The notes under the pieces are model-generated. The model was not told the DNA's origin and did no database searches. It worked only from the letters and a program-made list of their open reading frames with translations. A DNA stretch of 64,000 bases, from assembly GCA_040396955.1 (NCBI GenBank), contig JBBAWX010000001.1, positions 62,001-126,000 on the forward strand, given 5' to 3'. Source of the stretch: UBA965 sp040396955 (GTDB lineage Bacteria > Chloroflexota > Chloroflexia > Chloroflexales > Roseiflexaceae). Of this stretch, positions 24,392 through 33,453 are shown piece after piece. The stretch's first letter is position 1, and the number at the start of each line of letters is the position of its first letter. The position numbers and the translations under genes are program-made.

Positions 24392-26402
24392 GCGCCATGA
24401 TTTGCTTGTAGCGAGCGAAATACTCGATCCGGTATGGATTCCCATGTCTGATGGCACACGGTTGGCGGCCCGGATTATCATGCCGCGTACGGCATCACAA
24501 CGCCCAGTACCGGCAGTGCTCGAGTATTTGCCGTACCGGCGTGGTGATGGTACCGCCCAGCGCGATGCGCTCCGGCATCCGTTTTTGGCGGGACACGGGA
24601 TTGCGGCGGTGCGCGTCGATATGCGTGGCAGCGGTGATTCAGACGGGGTCTTGTACGATGAGTACTTGCTCCAAGAGCAACTCGATGCTTGCGAAGTGAT
24701 CGCCTGGCTGGCCGCACAACCATGGTGCAACGGCAATGTGGGCATGTTTGGGATTTCGTGGGGTGGCTTTAATGCACTACAGGTGGCGGCGCTTCAGCCC
24801 CCTGCACTCAAAGCCATTATCACGGTGTGTTCGACCGATGATCGTTATGCTGATGATGTGCACTACATGGGAGGATGTCTGTTGGCGGTCGACATGTTGC
24901 CTTGGGCCTCAGTGATGCTGGCCTACAACGCGCGCTCACCGGATCCCCGGATGGTGGGTGATCAGTGGCGCGAGTTGTGGCAAACCCGTCTCGAAGACAC
25001 GCCGCCCTACATCGAAACGTGGCTGGCGCACCAGCGGCGTGATGCCTTTTGGCAACATGGCTCGGTGTGTGAGGACTTTGCACGCATCAAGTGCCCTGTG
25101 TATGCGGTGGGTGGTTGGGCCGACGGCTACACCAATGCGGTGTTTCGCTTGCTCGAGGGGCTCAGCGTGCCGCGCAAAGGCCTGATTGGCCCATGGGCCC
25201 ACAAATACCCAGAAGCAGGGCGCCCAGGGCCAGCAATTGGCTTTCAGGCGGAGGCTGTGAAATGGTGGCGGCACTGGTTGACCGACGAGACAACCGACAT
25301 CATGGATGGTCCCTTGTTGACCAGTTACATCCAAGATTGGATGCCACCTGCGAGTTGGTATGCGCAGCGTGAAGGGCGTTGGGTGGCGGATACCCAGTGG
25401 CCACGGTCAGCACCGGCGTTGCGACTCTACGGTGGTGCGACGCAGCTGGGCACCGAGGCCCCCGTGGCACAGGTGGTGCCTGTGACCGTTGGCACCACGT
25501 TGCGGAGTGGCGCAGACGCAGGCATGTGGTGTTCCTATGCGCTCCCCGGCGATTACCCACCCGATCAACGTGGCGAAGATGGGCGCGGTTGGTCCATGGA
25601 CAGTGCACCAGTAACTGCCGACTACGACATCCTTGGTTTCCCAGAGTGTTCCTTTGTGCTAGCCGTTGACCACCCGTGGGCGCAGGTGGTTGTGCGTTTA
25701 TGTGATGTCGCTCCTGATGGGCAATCGTTGTTGGTCAGCCGAGGTTTGCTCAACCTGACCCACCGCCATGGCCATGATCGGGTGGTTGACATGCACCCGG
25801 GTCAGGCGGAGCGTATATTGGTCCGCCTGAACGCTGCCGGTCATCACATGCGGGCTGGGCATCGTTGGCGTATCGCGGTTGCTCCCGCCTATTGGCCGCA
25901 TGCCTGGCCGTCGCCGACACTGGTGACGCTGACCGTGGATCCGGCATCGTTGTGGCTCGATCTGCCGGTACGGTCGCCGCAACGTGAAGATGCCAATGCT
26001 GGGAACTTTGCACCACCCGCTGGGACGCCTTTGGTGGACATCATGATGGTGCGTCCTGAACACCGCGAGCGCTATGAGCGTTTTGATCAAGTGAATGCGA
26101 CCTGGCAACTGCACGACGAAAACGACCACGGTGCTTTTGAGCGGAGTGATGGTTGGCGGTACGACCATCGTGCTGCTGATCGCTATTTCATCACCGAAGG
26201 GGATCCGTTGAGTGCGCGGAGTGTGTGTGAACACGCCATCGAAATATCGCGGCATGATTGGCACACCAGTGTGGAGACGTACAGCGAATTAACGTGTGAT
26301 GCAACGCATTTTCATGTGACCAATATGGTGAAAGCGTATGCTCAACACGAGTTAATCTTTGAATCAACCCGAAGCAAGAGTGTGCGTCGCGATGGCGTGT
26401 AG
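24384..26402 (+). CDS. CocE/NonD family serine hydrolase (X-Pro dipeptidyl-peptidase S15 fold)
   Basis: 672 residues from the ATG at 24384, chosen for the GGAGG 7 bases upstream; it overlaps the amine oxidase stop by 8 bases. The alpha/beta-hydrolase core contains AVLEYLPYRRGDGT, VRVDMRGSGDSDG and the nucleophile GISWGG (Ser125). The Asp is expected in VGGWADGYTN and the His in GPWAHKYPE. A C-terminal jelly-roll domain (from about 420) ends the protein. Relatives hydrolyse cocaine-like esters, glutaryl-7-ACA or X-Pro peptides; the substrate here is unknown. Cytoplasmic, as no signal peptide is seen. Confidence 0.88.
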   Translation: MHERHDLLVASEILDPVWIPMSDGTRLAARIIMPRTASQRPVPAVLEYLPYRRGDGTAQRDALRHPFLAGHGIAAVRVDMRGSGDSDGVLYDEYLLQEQLDACEVIAWLAAQPWCNGNVGMFGISWGGFNALQVAALQPPALKAIITVCSTDDRYADDVHYMGGCLLAVDMLPWASVMLAYNARSPDPRMVGDQWRELWQTRLEDTPPYIETWLAHQRRDAFWQHGSVCEDFARIKCPVYAVGGWADGYTNAVFRLLEGLSVPRKGLIGPWAHKYPEAGRPGPAIGFQAEAVKWWRHWLTDETTDIMDGPLLTSYIQDWMPPASWYAQREGRWVADTQWPRSAPALRLYGGATQLGTEAPVAQVVPVTVGTTLRSGADAGMWCSYALPGDYPPDQRGEDGRGWSMDSAPVTADYDILGFPECSFVLAVDHPWAQVVVRLCDVAPDGQSLLVSRGLLNLTHRHGHDRVVDMHPGQAERILVRLNAAGHHMRAGHRWRIAVAPAYWPHAWPSPTLVTLTVDPASLWLDLPVRSPQREDANAGNFAPPAGTPLVDIMMVRPEHRERYERFDQVNATWQLHDENDHGAFERSDGWRYDHRAADRYFITEGDPLSARSVCEHAIEISRHDWHTSVETYSELTCDATHFHVTNMVKAYAQHELIFESTRSKSVRRDGV

Positions 26403-26419
26403 TAGATGAGGAGAAAACG

Positions 26420-27733
26420 ATGTCAGGAATCATGATTGTGCGTGCCGAAGTTCGTGATGTGCGTTTCCCGACTTCGTTGCAAATGGATGGATCCGATGCC
26501 ATGAATCGTGACCCCGACTACTCGGCGGCATACGTCATGTTGCACACCAATAGCGTGCATGTTGGGCACGGGTTGACGTTTACGATTGGGCGTGGCAACG
26601 AATGGTGTGTGGCTGCCGCACTCACTCTGGCCCAACGCCTTGAGGGACGTCTATTGGCTGACATGACTGCCGACATGGGGGCGTTTTGGTACGAAATGGT
26701 CGGTGATAGCCAGTTGCGCTGGGTTGGCCCAGAAAAAGGGGTGGTGCACTTGGCGGTGGCAGCCGTAGTCAACGCCGTCTGGGATTTATACGCCAAAGTT
26801 GAGGCCAAACCACTCTGGCAATTATTGGTCGACATGGAGCCTGAGCAACTAGTACGTGCGATTCCCTTTCGGTACATCGAAGATGCACTGACGCCGGCTG
26901 AGGCACTTGCCATGCTCCAAGCTGCCCGGCCACAGCGCGTAGCGCGCATGGCACAGATGCAGGCGCACGGCTACCCAGCCTACACGACATCGGCGGGATG
27001 GATTGGGTACAGCGACGAAAAAGTCCGCCAACTCTGTCAGCGCGCCATTGACGATGGATTTACGCATATTAAGATGAAAGTCGGCATCGATGTCGCTTCT
27101 GATGTGCGTCGCGCCGCTTTGATCCGTGAGGTGATTGGCCCCGATCGCTACTTGATGGTCGACGCCAACCAGGTGTGGGGAGTGAGCGAGGCAATCGCCT
27201 GGATGGAGCACCTCAAGCCATTCCAGCCGTTGTGGATCGAAGAGCCAACGAGCCCCGATGACGTGCTTGGTCATGCGGCAATTGCCCGTGGCGTGGCTCC
27301 AATTGGCGTAGCCACGGGTGAGCACGTCCAAAACCGTATCATGTTCAAGCAGCTGTTACAGGCGCAAGCGATTTCGTTTTGTCAGATTGACGCTTGTCGT
27401 GTTGGTGGAGTCAACGAAGTACTCGCAATTATGCTGATGGCCGCCAAATTCGGTATCCCGGTGTGTCCGCATGCGGGTGGCGTCGGCCTGTGTGAATACG
27501 TGCAACACCTGTCGTTGTTTGACTATATTGCGATTACCGGCAGTACCGCAGGGCGGGTCATTGAGTATGTCGATCATTTGCATGAGCATTTTGTAGATCC
27601 ATGCCGGATTGAAAACGCACACTACATGCCACCCCAACGTCCTGGCTACAGCATTGAAATGCATGCATCGTCACTTGCAGAGTTTGCGTATCCGGATGGA
27701 CCGGTATGGAGCCAACTTCGGCGGGGAGCATAA
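26420..27733 (+). CDS. L-fuconate dehydratase-like enolase-superfamily enzyme
   Basis: 437 residues. Catalytic pieces of the mandelate-racemase subgroup are in order: the KMK motif (Lys218, Lys220), metal ligands Asp248 (MVDAN), Glu274 (WIEEP) and Glu301 (TGEH), and His351 in CPHAGG. The long N-terminal capping domain (RFPTSLQMDGSDAMNRDPDYSAA in parts, IGRGNE) is typical of fuconate dehydratases such as FucD/ENOSF1, giving strong family assignment. The reaction is dehydration of L-fuconate to 2-keto-3-deoxy-L-fuconate. GAGGAG precedes the ATG. The next gene begins directly after its stop. The other fucose-pathway genes are not here. Confidence 0.88.
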   Translation: MSGIMIVRAEVRDVRFPTSLQMDGSDAMNRDPDYSAAYVMLHTNSVHVGHGLTFTIGRGNEWCVAAALTLAQRLEGRLLADMTADMGAFWYEMVGDSQLRWVGPEKGVVHLAVAAVVNAVWDLYAKVEAKPLWQLLVDMEPEQLVRAIPFRYIEDALTPAEALAMLQAARPQRVARMAQMQAHGYPAYTTSAGWIGYSDEKVRQLCQRAIDDGFTHIKMKVGIDVASDVRRAALIREVIGPDRYLMVDANQVWGVSEAIAWMEHLKPFQPLWIEEPTSPDDVLGHAAIARGVAPIGVATGEHVQNRIMFKQLLQAQAISFCQIDACRVGGVNEVLAIMLMAAKFGIPVCPHAGGVGLCEYVQHLSLFDYIAITGSTAGRVIEYVDHLHEHFVDPCRIENAHYMPPQRPGYSIEMHASSLAEFAYPDGPVWSQLRRGA

Positions 27734-29311
27734 ATGGTGCGCTTCCGCTGGCTGATCCAACTCGCCGTGGTCGTCTTTGTGGGGGTGGGGGTCGTGGCGC
27801 CACTCCTGACCGTGTTGTGGGCTGGTCTGAATACAGCGGGGCCATGGCCGTGGGCATTGCTCCGTGACGTCCTAGGTGCCACTATTGGGCAGGCGTTGCT
27901 CTCTACGCTATTGGCGGCTGGATTGGCTGTGCCCGTCATTTGGGCCATGCACCGGCGTCCGGGACGTAGTGCAACGTGGGCATGGTTGGCGGTCACGTTG
28001 CCTTTCGTGGTGCCGACGCCGGTAGCCGTCACCATGGTATATGCGGTATGTGCGCCATCCCGCTGGTGTCAGCACTGGTTTGACGTAGAGGTCATCGAAG
28101 GCCTGTGGGTGGTAGTCATCGTACACGCATGGTACAACACCGGAGTGGTGGTGCGCTTGGTCGGTGATGCGTGGCAATCGATCAATCAGCGATATCTGGC
28201 GACGGCCGCTACACTCGGGAGTACGCCGTGGCAGGCCTTTCGCCGGGTCGTGTTGCCGTTGTTGGCGCCGGCCATTCTTGGTGCGTTGTTGTTGGTGTTT
28301 TTGTACTGTGTTGGTAGTTTTGGTGTGGTGTGGTTGCTAGGGGGCAGGCAATTACCAGCGCTCGAAGTCGAAATATGGCGTCAGACCAGTCAATTGTTGC
28401 GTCTCGATGTCGCTACATCGTTGGCACTCTGGCAACTAGGGCTGAGTCTCGTGCTCATCGTCGCCATCGAATGGATGCAACGGCGCACCGTGGTCGAGCC
28501 AGTGCGTTTGATGGGCGCCGGGCACCTCGGGCGTGGTGCTACGCTTGCAGCGCTGATCAACGTGGTCACGACGGTTGTGTTTGTGGCTCCCATGGTCGCA
28601 TTGGTGCCACGAGCAATCGTGGCCGAGGCACCCTGGCGCGCATTTGTGGCGTTGACCGAAACGGTGCGCGGTAGCGGGATATTTGTGACGCCGCTCGCTG
28701 CTCTGTGGCGCTCACTGGTGTTGGCCTGTATGGTTGCTGTGACCAGTATGGCCGTCGCTGGATTGGTGGCGCCGTTGGCGCGGGGGTGGCGAGCATTGCT
28801 CGTATGGCCGTTGGGGATAAGCGCGGTCACGTTGAGCCTTGGCTACCTGCTCTGGTTTGGTAGCTTGGGGTTATTGCTCGCGCCGTGGTTGGTGGTGTTG
28901 GCGCACATGGTGGTTGCGTTGCCGTTGGTGAGTCGCCAGGTTGCATTGGCGTTTGACCGACTTTCACCGCAGTATGATGCGGTAGCAGCCACTCTGGGTG
29001 CACCACTGCGACGGCGGGTCGTTGACGTCTGGTGGCCGCTGTTGCGGCGCCCGTTGCTCTCTGCCACGCTCCTCGCGTTTACGATTTCGTTTGGTGATTT
29101 TGCCACCGCGCTATTGCTGACCCGTCCTGACACTGCGACGGCGCCGGTGTTTATTGCACGACTCCTCGGGCGACCCGGCACGTTGAATGCGGCCATGGCT
29201 GCCGCCTTAAGCCTCGTCGTCTTGTTGGTGTGTGTGAGCGCCATGTGGGCGGCTTGGGCATGTAGTGCCGAGCGCACCGATCCAGATTACGAGGGTGGGC
29301 GGAGTCGTTGA
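27734..29311 (+). CDS. Two-domain ABC transporter permease (ThiP/FbpB-like)
   Basis: 525 residues, about 12 membrane helices arranged as two fused permease units. Each has an EAA loop: YLATAATLGSTPWQAFRRVVLPLL (about 156-179) and YDAVAATLGAPLRRRVVDVWWPLL (about 415-438). This organisation is typical of permeases for thiamine, iron(III) or similar ligands. The ATG is immediately after the fuconate dehydratase stop (no gap), so translation is coupled. No ATPase or binding protein gene is adjacent, so either the complex uses subunits from elsewhere or the neighbours were lost. Its 3' end overlaps the convergent glycosyltransferase gene by 25 bases. Confidence 0.85.
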   Translation: MVRFRWLIQLAVVVFVGVGVVAPLLTVLWAGLNTAGPWPWALLRDVLGATIGQALLSTLLAAGLAVPVIWAMHRRPGRSATWAWLAVTLPFVVPTPVAVTMVYAVCAPSRWCQHWFDVEVIEGLWVVVIVHAWYNTGVVVRLVGDAWQSINQRYLATAATLGSTPWQAFRRVVLPLLAPAILGALLLVFLYCVGSFGVVWLLGGRQLPALEVEIWRQTSQLLRLDVATSLALWQLGLSLVLIVAIEWMQRRTVVEPVRLMGAGHLGRGATLAALINVVTTVVFVAPMVALVPRAIVAEAPWRAFVALTETVRGSGIFVTPLAALWRSLVLACMVAVTSMAVAGLVAPLARGWRALLVWPLGISAVTLSLGYLLWFGSLGLLLAPWLVVLAHMVVALPLVSRQVALAFDRLSPQYDAVAATLGAPLRRRVVDVWWPLLRRPLLSATLLAFTISFGDFATALLLTRPDTATAPVFIARLLGRPGTLNAAMAAALSLVVLLVCVSAMWAAWACSAERTDPDYEGGRSR

Positions 29312-30477
29312 TAGACGGCTTCGAGCTGCGGGCCGATATGGGCAATACTGTGGTGCTCAATGGCCAATGCGCGGTTTTTTTGACCGATACGACGTGACTC
29401 AGTCGGGTGTTGCAGGCTCCAGATGATGTGGTGGGCGAGGTCGTCACGATCGGCGTATGCCGCATAGATGCCGTTGTCGCCGAGATACTGACGCCCAACT
29501 GCCGAATCAAACGTGATGACGGGTAATCCGAGTGCCATGTACTGTGGGATTTTGCCACTGCCTTCGCTTCGGCTCATTTTGGGAGCCACAGCAACCTCTC
29601 CGAGTCCCAGATAATGATGTGATTCGAGGTAACGGATGCGTCCTGGCAAGGTAACGTGTGCTGCCACTCCGAGTGATTCTGCGTATGCACGATACACGCC
29701 CGGGTCGGGGTACCCCATGATGAGGAAATGCGCATCGGGCACCGCCGCTACCACACGTGGGATGGCTTCGATGAGCAGATTGGTGCCCTGGTAGGGAGCG
29801 AGGAGCCCTAAATAGACCACGATACGCCGATCAGCTGGGATGCCGAGTGAGGCACGAAGCTGTTGATTGGGCTCTTGTGGCGCGAAGTAGGCGGTATCAA
29901 TGCCATCGGCAATGGTCGTCACGTGGTCGGGTGCATGTGCGAATTCATCGACGAGGAGTTGGCGAGCATGATCGCTGGAGGTCAGCACCATGTCGGCTTG
30001 ACGATTAATCCACGATTCAAGGCGATAGAGCGGCGTGTAGAGCGGTGATTCTTTGCTTGCCAAGAAGCGGTGATCGATCATTTCGGCGGTCATACTGCCT
30101 TGGAAGTCAAAGACTAGCGGCCGGCGCACGATGCGTTTGAGCACCGCCCCTATCAACCCACCTTCGTGCAGGTGCGCATGGATGATGTCGGGCTGGTAGC
30201 CGAGGGCGGTGGTCAAGCTCCGCCATGAAAGTGCGACATCGAGATAGATTTTGTGGCGTGAAGAACCGACCAAGGTGCGCTTTATCCATGGCACATCCCA
30301 TGATCGGGCAATCTGGAGCCCTGCGACATTGTCTCCGTTGTGGTAGGTGGCAATGCGCACATCGTGGCCACGGTGTTGAAGCTCGTGAGCTTCTTGGGCA
30401 ATGCGAATGTGGCACCCATAATCAGAAAAAAAGCTGGTGGGAGCCACCATTAGCACTCGGTAGTGCCCCTCTGTCAT
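29287..30477 (-). CDS. GT4-type glycosyltransferase
   Basis: 396 residues, GT-B fold. The N-terminal domain has VLMVAPTSFFSDYGCHIRIAQEAHELQHRG-like acceptor-domain features and IIHAHLHEGG. The C-terminal donor domain has RIVVYLGLLAPYQGTNLLIEA and the sugar-nucleotide binding motif KMSRSEGSGKIPQYMALGLPV, with the paired glutamate of the EX7E pattern. It probably adds a hexose to a lipid or surface glycan; donor and acceptor are unknown. It starts 4 bases inside the glcF stop (ATGA overlap), so the two are cotranscribed without an obvious functional link. Confidence 0.85.
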   Translation of the reverse strand: MTEGHYRVLMVAPTSFFSDYGCHIRIAQEAHELQHRGHDVRIATYHNGDNVAGLQIARSWDVPWIKRTLVGSSRHKIYLDVALSWRSLTTALGYQPDIIHAHLHEGGLIGAVLKRIVRRPLVFDFQGSMTAEMIDHRFLASKESPLYTPLYRLESWINRQADMVLTSSDHARQLLVDEFAHAPDHVTTIADGIDTAYFAPQEPNQQLRASLGIPADRRIVVYLGLLAPYQGTNLLIEAIPRVVAAVPDAHFLIMGYPDPGVYRAYAESLGVAAHVTLPGRIRYLESHHYLGLGEVAVAPKMSRSEGSGKIPQYMALGLPVITFDSAVGRQYLGDNGIYAAYADRDDLAHHIIWSLQHPTESRRIGQKNRALAIEHHSIAHIGPQLEAVYQRLRPPS

Positions 30478-31793
30478 GCTGGTTTCCCGTGATAGGCGAG
30501 ATCAAGGAGCTCGGCGATGTGGAGTACGCGCATCGCTGATTGGCGTTGCTTGAGCCCCCCGGCGAGCTGGAGATGACACCCTGGGTTCGCCGTGACTACG
30601 ACGGTCGCTTGGGTGCGCTCGGCGTTGTCGAGCTTGCGGTTGCCGAGCTGGGCTGCCATGGCTGGTTGGGTGACGTTGTAAATGCCGGCCGATCCACAGC
30701 ACAGCGACGACTCGGCCATCTCAATGAGTGTGACACCGGGCAATGATTTTATCAGCGTGCGCGGTTGCGCCGCGATGCGTTGAGCGTGAGCCAAATGGCA
30801 GGGCTCTTGGTAGGTCACTGTCAAGTTGAGGGGGCGTAAATCGGCGGTGTTGAGTGTGAGTCCAGCGAGGTATTCGCTGATATCGCGGACTTTGGCACTA
30901 AATGCGCTGGCGCGGGTGGCCCATTCTGCCTCGTCGTGCAACAAATGCCCGTATTCTTTGAGTGTGGAACCGCACCCGGCTGCATTCACAATCACGGTGT
31001 CGTAGTGCGCAAAGGCAGTGATGTTGTGCTTTGCGAGGGCGCGTGCACTGTTGAGCTCACCGCCATGGGCATGGAGTGCCCCACAGCACTCTTGGCCACG
31101 CGGGACCACGACCGTGACCCCGTTGCGCTGGAGTACGCGAATGGTGGCCTGATGCACGTGTGCAAATGCGGTCGACATAATACAACCAGACAACAGTGCA
31201 ACGCGGGCCTTTTCGTTGCCGATTGCGGGATAGACCTGGTCTTGAGGTACGACAAAAGAGTCGTTGATGACGGGCAAAATGGCTTCGGCTTCGTGGAGCC
31301 CAAGAAGCTTGAGAATGCCAAGTGTGCGGGCCAGCCACTGCAGGCCGCTTTTTTGGTAGAGCCAGATGAGGCGGGAAAACAGTTGGAAATTGCTGAGGCG
31401 CTTGAAAATGGTGCCAAAGACCGCTGAGCGGATGAGTTTGACGCTGAGCGGGTACGGCGCTAACGTGCCCTGCTCTTTGGCCTGATGAATCTGCGCGCGC
31501 GACGATTCGAGGATCTGCCCATACTGCACCCCACTCGGGCAGACCGCCTCACAGGCGCGGCAGTTGAGGCAGGCACTCATCTGCTCTTGGAAGGTTTGAC
31601 TGTCCATGCCGATACGGCCGTCAGCTACCGCTTTCATCAGGTAGATGCGCCCACGTGGCGAAAACTGCTCAAGGCCGGTTTCGCGGTAGGTGGGGCACGA
31701 CGACAAACAAAGACCACAGTGCACACACGTATTGATGACGGCGTCGCTTGGTGTATCTGCGCCGGAAAAAGGTATCATGTTGGTAGTGGTCAT
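30474..31793 (-). CDS. glcF: Glycolate oxidase iron-sulfur subunit
   Basis: 439 residues. Two ferredoxin-type 4Fe-4S motifs at the N-terminus: CVHCGLCLSSCPTY and CLNCRACEAVCPSG. Two CCG-type domains follow, with GCIMSTAF...CCGALHAHGG and EPCHLAHAQ...LCCGSAGIYN. This is the GlcF/heterodisulfide-reductase-D-like subunit that accepts electrons from the GlcD flavoprotein during glycolate (or D-lactate) oxidation. No GlcD or GlcE gene is in the window. No strong promoter was identified; the 150-base gap to rpmG is divergent. Confidence 0.9.
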   Translation of the reverse strand: MTTTNMIPFSGADTPSDAVINTCVHCGLCLSSCPTYRETGLEQFSPRGRIYLMKAVADGRIGMDSQTFQEQMSACLNCRACEAVCPSGVQYGQILESSRAQIHQAKEQGTLAPYPLSVKLIRSAVFGTIFKRLSNFQLFSRLIWLYQKSGLQWLARTLGILKLLGLHEAEAILPVINDSFVVPQDQVYPAIGNEKARVALLSGCIMSTAFAHVHQATIRVLQRNGVTVVVPRGQECCGALHAHGGELNSARALAKHNITAFAHYDTVIVNAAGCGSTLKEYGHLLHDEAEWATRASAFSAKVRDISEYLAGLTLNTADLRPLNLTVTYQEPCHLAHAQRIAAQPRTLIKSLPGVTLIEMAESSLCCGSAGIYNVTQPAMAAQLGNRKLDNAERTQATVVVTANPGCHLQLAGGLKQRQSAMRVLHIAELLDLAYHGKPA

Positions 31794-31882
31794 CGCACCA
31801 ACCTCTGTGTATTCAAAATGTATACACGGCAGTATACCATATCACCACTGCGTGACGTGTCATGGGTGCGTGGGAATTGGGT

Positions 31883-31911
31883 TTGCCAACTCGGCATATT
31901 CTTGCTACAAT
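31883..31911 (+). promoter_or_regulatory. rpmG promoter
   Basis: TTGCCA (31883-31888), 17-base spacer, TACAAT (31906-31911), 35 bases before the ATG. Confidence 0.75.
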
Positions 31912-31945
31912 AAATCAAGTTTATGCGAATTTTAGCGAGGATGAC

Positions 31946-32110
31946 ATGGCCAGCAAAAAAGGCAATCGCGTTATCATCAAGCTCAAGAGCAGCGAGAGCG
32001 GACATACCTATACCACCACCAAGAACCGCAAGAACGACACTGCTCGTCTTGAGCTCCGTCGGTACGACCCCACTGTGCGCAAGCATGTGACCTACCGCGA
32101 GACCAAGTAA
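31946..32110 (+). CDS. rpmG: 50S ribosomal protein L33
   Basis: 54 residues beginning MASKKGNRVIIKLKSSESGHTY and ending LRRYDPTVRKHVTYRETK, the standard L33 pattern. It is the cysteine-free (zinc-independent) form: the CxxC pairs of C+ L33 are absent. The start at 31946 follows a GAGG-like site; longer frames upstream cross the promoter. A strong terminator follows 22 bases after the stop, so it is mainly monocistronic. Confidence 0.95.
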   Translation: MASKKGNRVIIKLKSSESGHTYTTTKNRKNDTARLELRRYDPTVRKHVTYRETK

Positions 32111-32132
32111 CACGCACTGGTACGCAACGTAG

Positions 32133-32167
32133 ACCACGGAGCAGGCTTGTCCTGCTCCGTGGTTTTT
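32133..32167 (+). terminator. Terminator after rpmG
   Basis: A perfect 13-bp stem (32133-32145 with 32151-32163) has a 5-base loop and runs into TTTTT. The next gene starts only 23 bases later. Confidence 0.88.
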
Positions 32168-32190
32168 GCATATGCTGAGGAGAATGCATC

Positions 32191-33453
32191 ATGCGCGTAT
32201 TGGGATGGCGCTATGCGGGAGTGCTTTGCATCGGCATTGGTGCCGGTGGGGTGAGTGCTGTTTTTTTGTGGGCACTAGAGCACGTGGGGAGGTTGTTGGT
32301 GGCATACCCCAACCTGCTCTACGCCTTGCCGTTGGCGGGGATGGTGGTTGCCTGGCTCTACCAACGCTATGGTGCGAGTGTGGCTGCGGGCAACAACATC
32401 ATCATCGATCAGATTTATGCGCCGGTTGGTCATGGAGTGCCATTGCGCATGTTGCCACTCATCCTCACCACGACCGTGTTGACGCATCTGTGCGGAGGAT
32501 CCGCCGGGCGCGAGGGGACGGCCGTGCAAATGGGGGGAAGTATTGCCGATGCGTGGGCACGCTGGCGCAACGCTGATGCCCATGATCGGCGTATCTGGCT
32601 GTTGACCGGCATCAGTGCTGGCTTCGGCAGTGTCTTTGGCACACCATTGGCAGGTGCTGTCTTTGCCATGGAGGTATTGGCGCGTGGTGGTATGCGCTAT
32701 ACCGCTTTGGTGCCATGCCTGCTTGGTGCCCTCATCGGCGATTGGACGGTGCGGTGGCTCGGAGTGGGGCATGCCGTGTACGTGGTGGCGTTGATTCCTG
32801 CACTGACGCCGTTGCTTGCTGGGAAACTCGTGCTCGCCGGGCTACTCTGTGCGTTGGTTGGAGTTGCGTTCGTCGAGCTGCATCAGCGCATCGATGTCAC
32901 TGCGAAGCGCATGGTGCCACAGCCGATGGCGCGGGCCGTCGTCGGCGGCATCGTGGTAATCGTATTGACGTTATGGAGTGGGACCAGAGATTTCAACGGG
33001 CTGAGTTTGCCCTTGCTTGCAAATGCGTTTGCGTTCGGCGATGTGCCTACATGGGCGTTTGCCATGAAACTACTCATGACTGCTATCACGCTCGGTTTTG
33101 GTTTCAAAGGGGGGGAGGTGACGCCATTATTTGTGATTGGCGCCACCTTCGGGGTCACCCTCAGTGGGTGGATGAATGTACCACCTGCATACATGGCGGC
33201 AATCGGGTTTATTGCCGTCTTCGCGGTAGCCACCAACACACCGCTGGCTTGTGTGTTGATGGGAGTCGAGTTGTTTGGCGCAGAGATGGCCATACCGGTG
33301 GCGTTAGCCACCTTTGTGGGCTATGCCGTATCCGGAGCCACCGGTATGTATCCGCAACAGCGACTCTGGTCGCAGCAACATCCGGTACCTGTTGCTGATG
33401 CGGACGTGCCACGCCTGCACGACGTTCGTGGGCGGTGGTGGCCGCATCAGTAG
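32191..33453 (+). CDS. ClC-family anion transporter, possibly fluoride-type
   Basis: 420 residues, about 10-12 membrane helices. The gating-glutamate motif reads GGSAGREGT (102-110; Glu108), where classical chloride ClCs have GREGP. The selectivity-filter position has GNNII (about 67-71) instead of GSGIP, and the segment around the internal proton glutamate reads FAMEVLARGG. FKGGEVTPLFVIGATFG matches the second half. GREGT and loss of GSGIP suggest the CLC-F fluoride/proton antiporter branch; this is inference from motifs. GAGGAGA precedes the ATG. It sits right behind the rpmG terminator with no room for a clear promoter, so read-through is likely. No fluoride riboswitch was recognised. Confidence 0.8.
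   Translation: MRVLGWRYAGVLCIGIGAGGVSAVFLWALEHVGRLLVAYPNLLYALPLAGMVVAWLYQRYGASVAAGNNIIIDQIYAPVGHGVPLRMLPLILTTTVLTHLCGGSAGREGTAVQMGGSIADAWARWRNADAHDRRIWLLTGISAGFGSVFGTPLAGAVFAMEVLARGGMRYTALVPCLLGALIGDWTVRWLGVGHAVYVVALIPALTPLLAGKLVLAGLLCALVGVAFVELHQRIDVTAKRMVPQPMARAVVGGIVVIVLTLWSGTRDFNGLSLPLLANAFAFGDVPTWAFAMKLLMTAITLGFGFKGGEVTPLFVIGATFGVTLSGWMNVPPAYMAAIGFIAVFAVATNTPLACVLMGVELFGAEMAIPVALATFVGYAVSGATGMYPQQRLWSQQHPVPVADADVPRLHDVRGRWWPHQ

Noticed and set aside
32147..32176. Promoter TTGTCC-18-TATGCT overlapping the rpmG terminator
   Set aside because: The implied transcription start would fall inside the ClC gene's ribosome-binding site.
32111..32190. Fluoride riboswitch before the ClC gene
   Set aside because: The gap is filled by the rpmG terminator and too short for the known motif.
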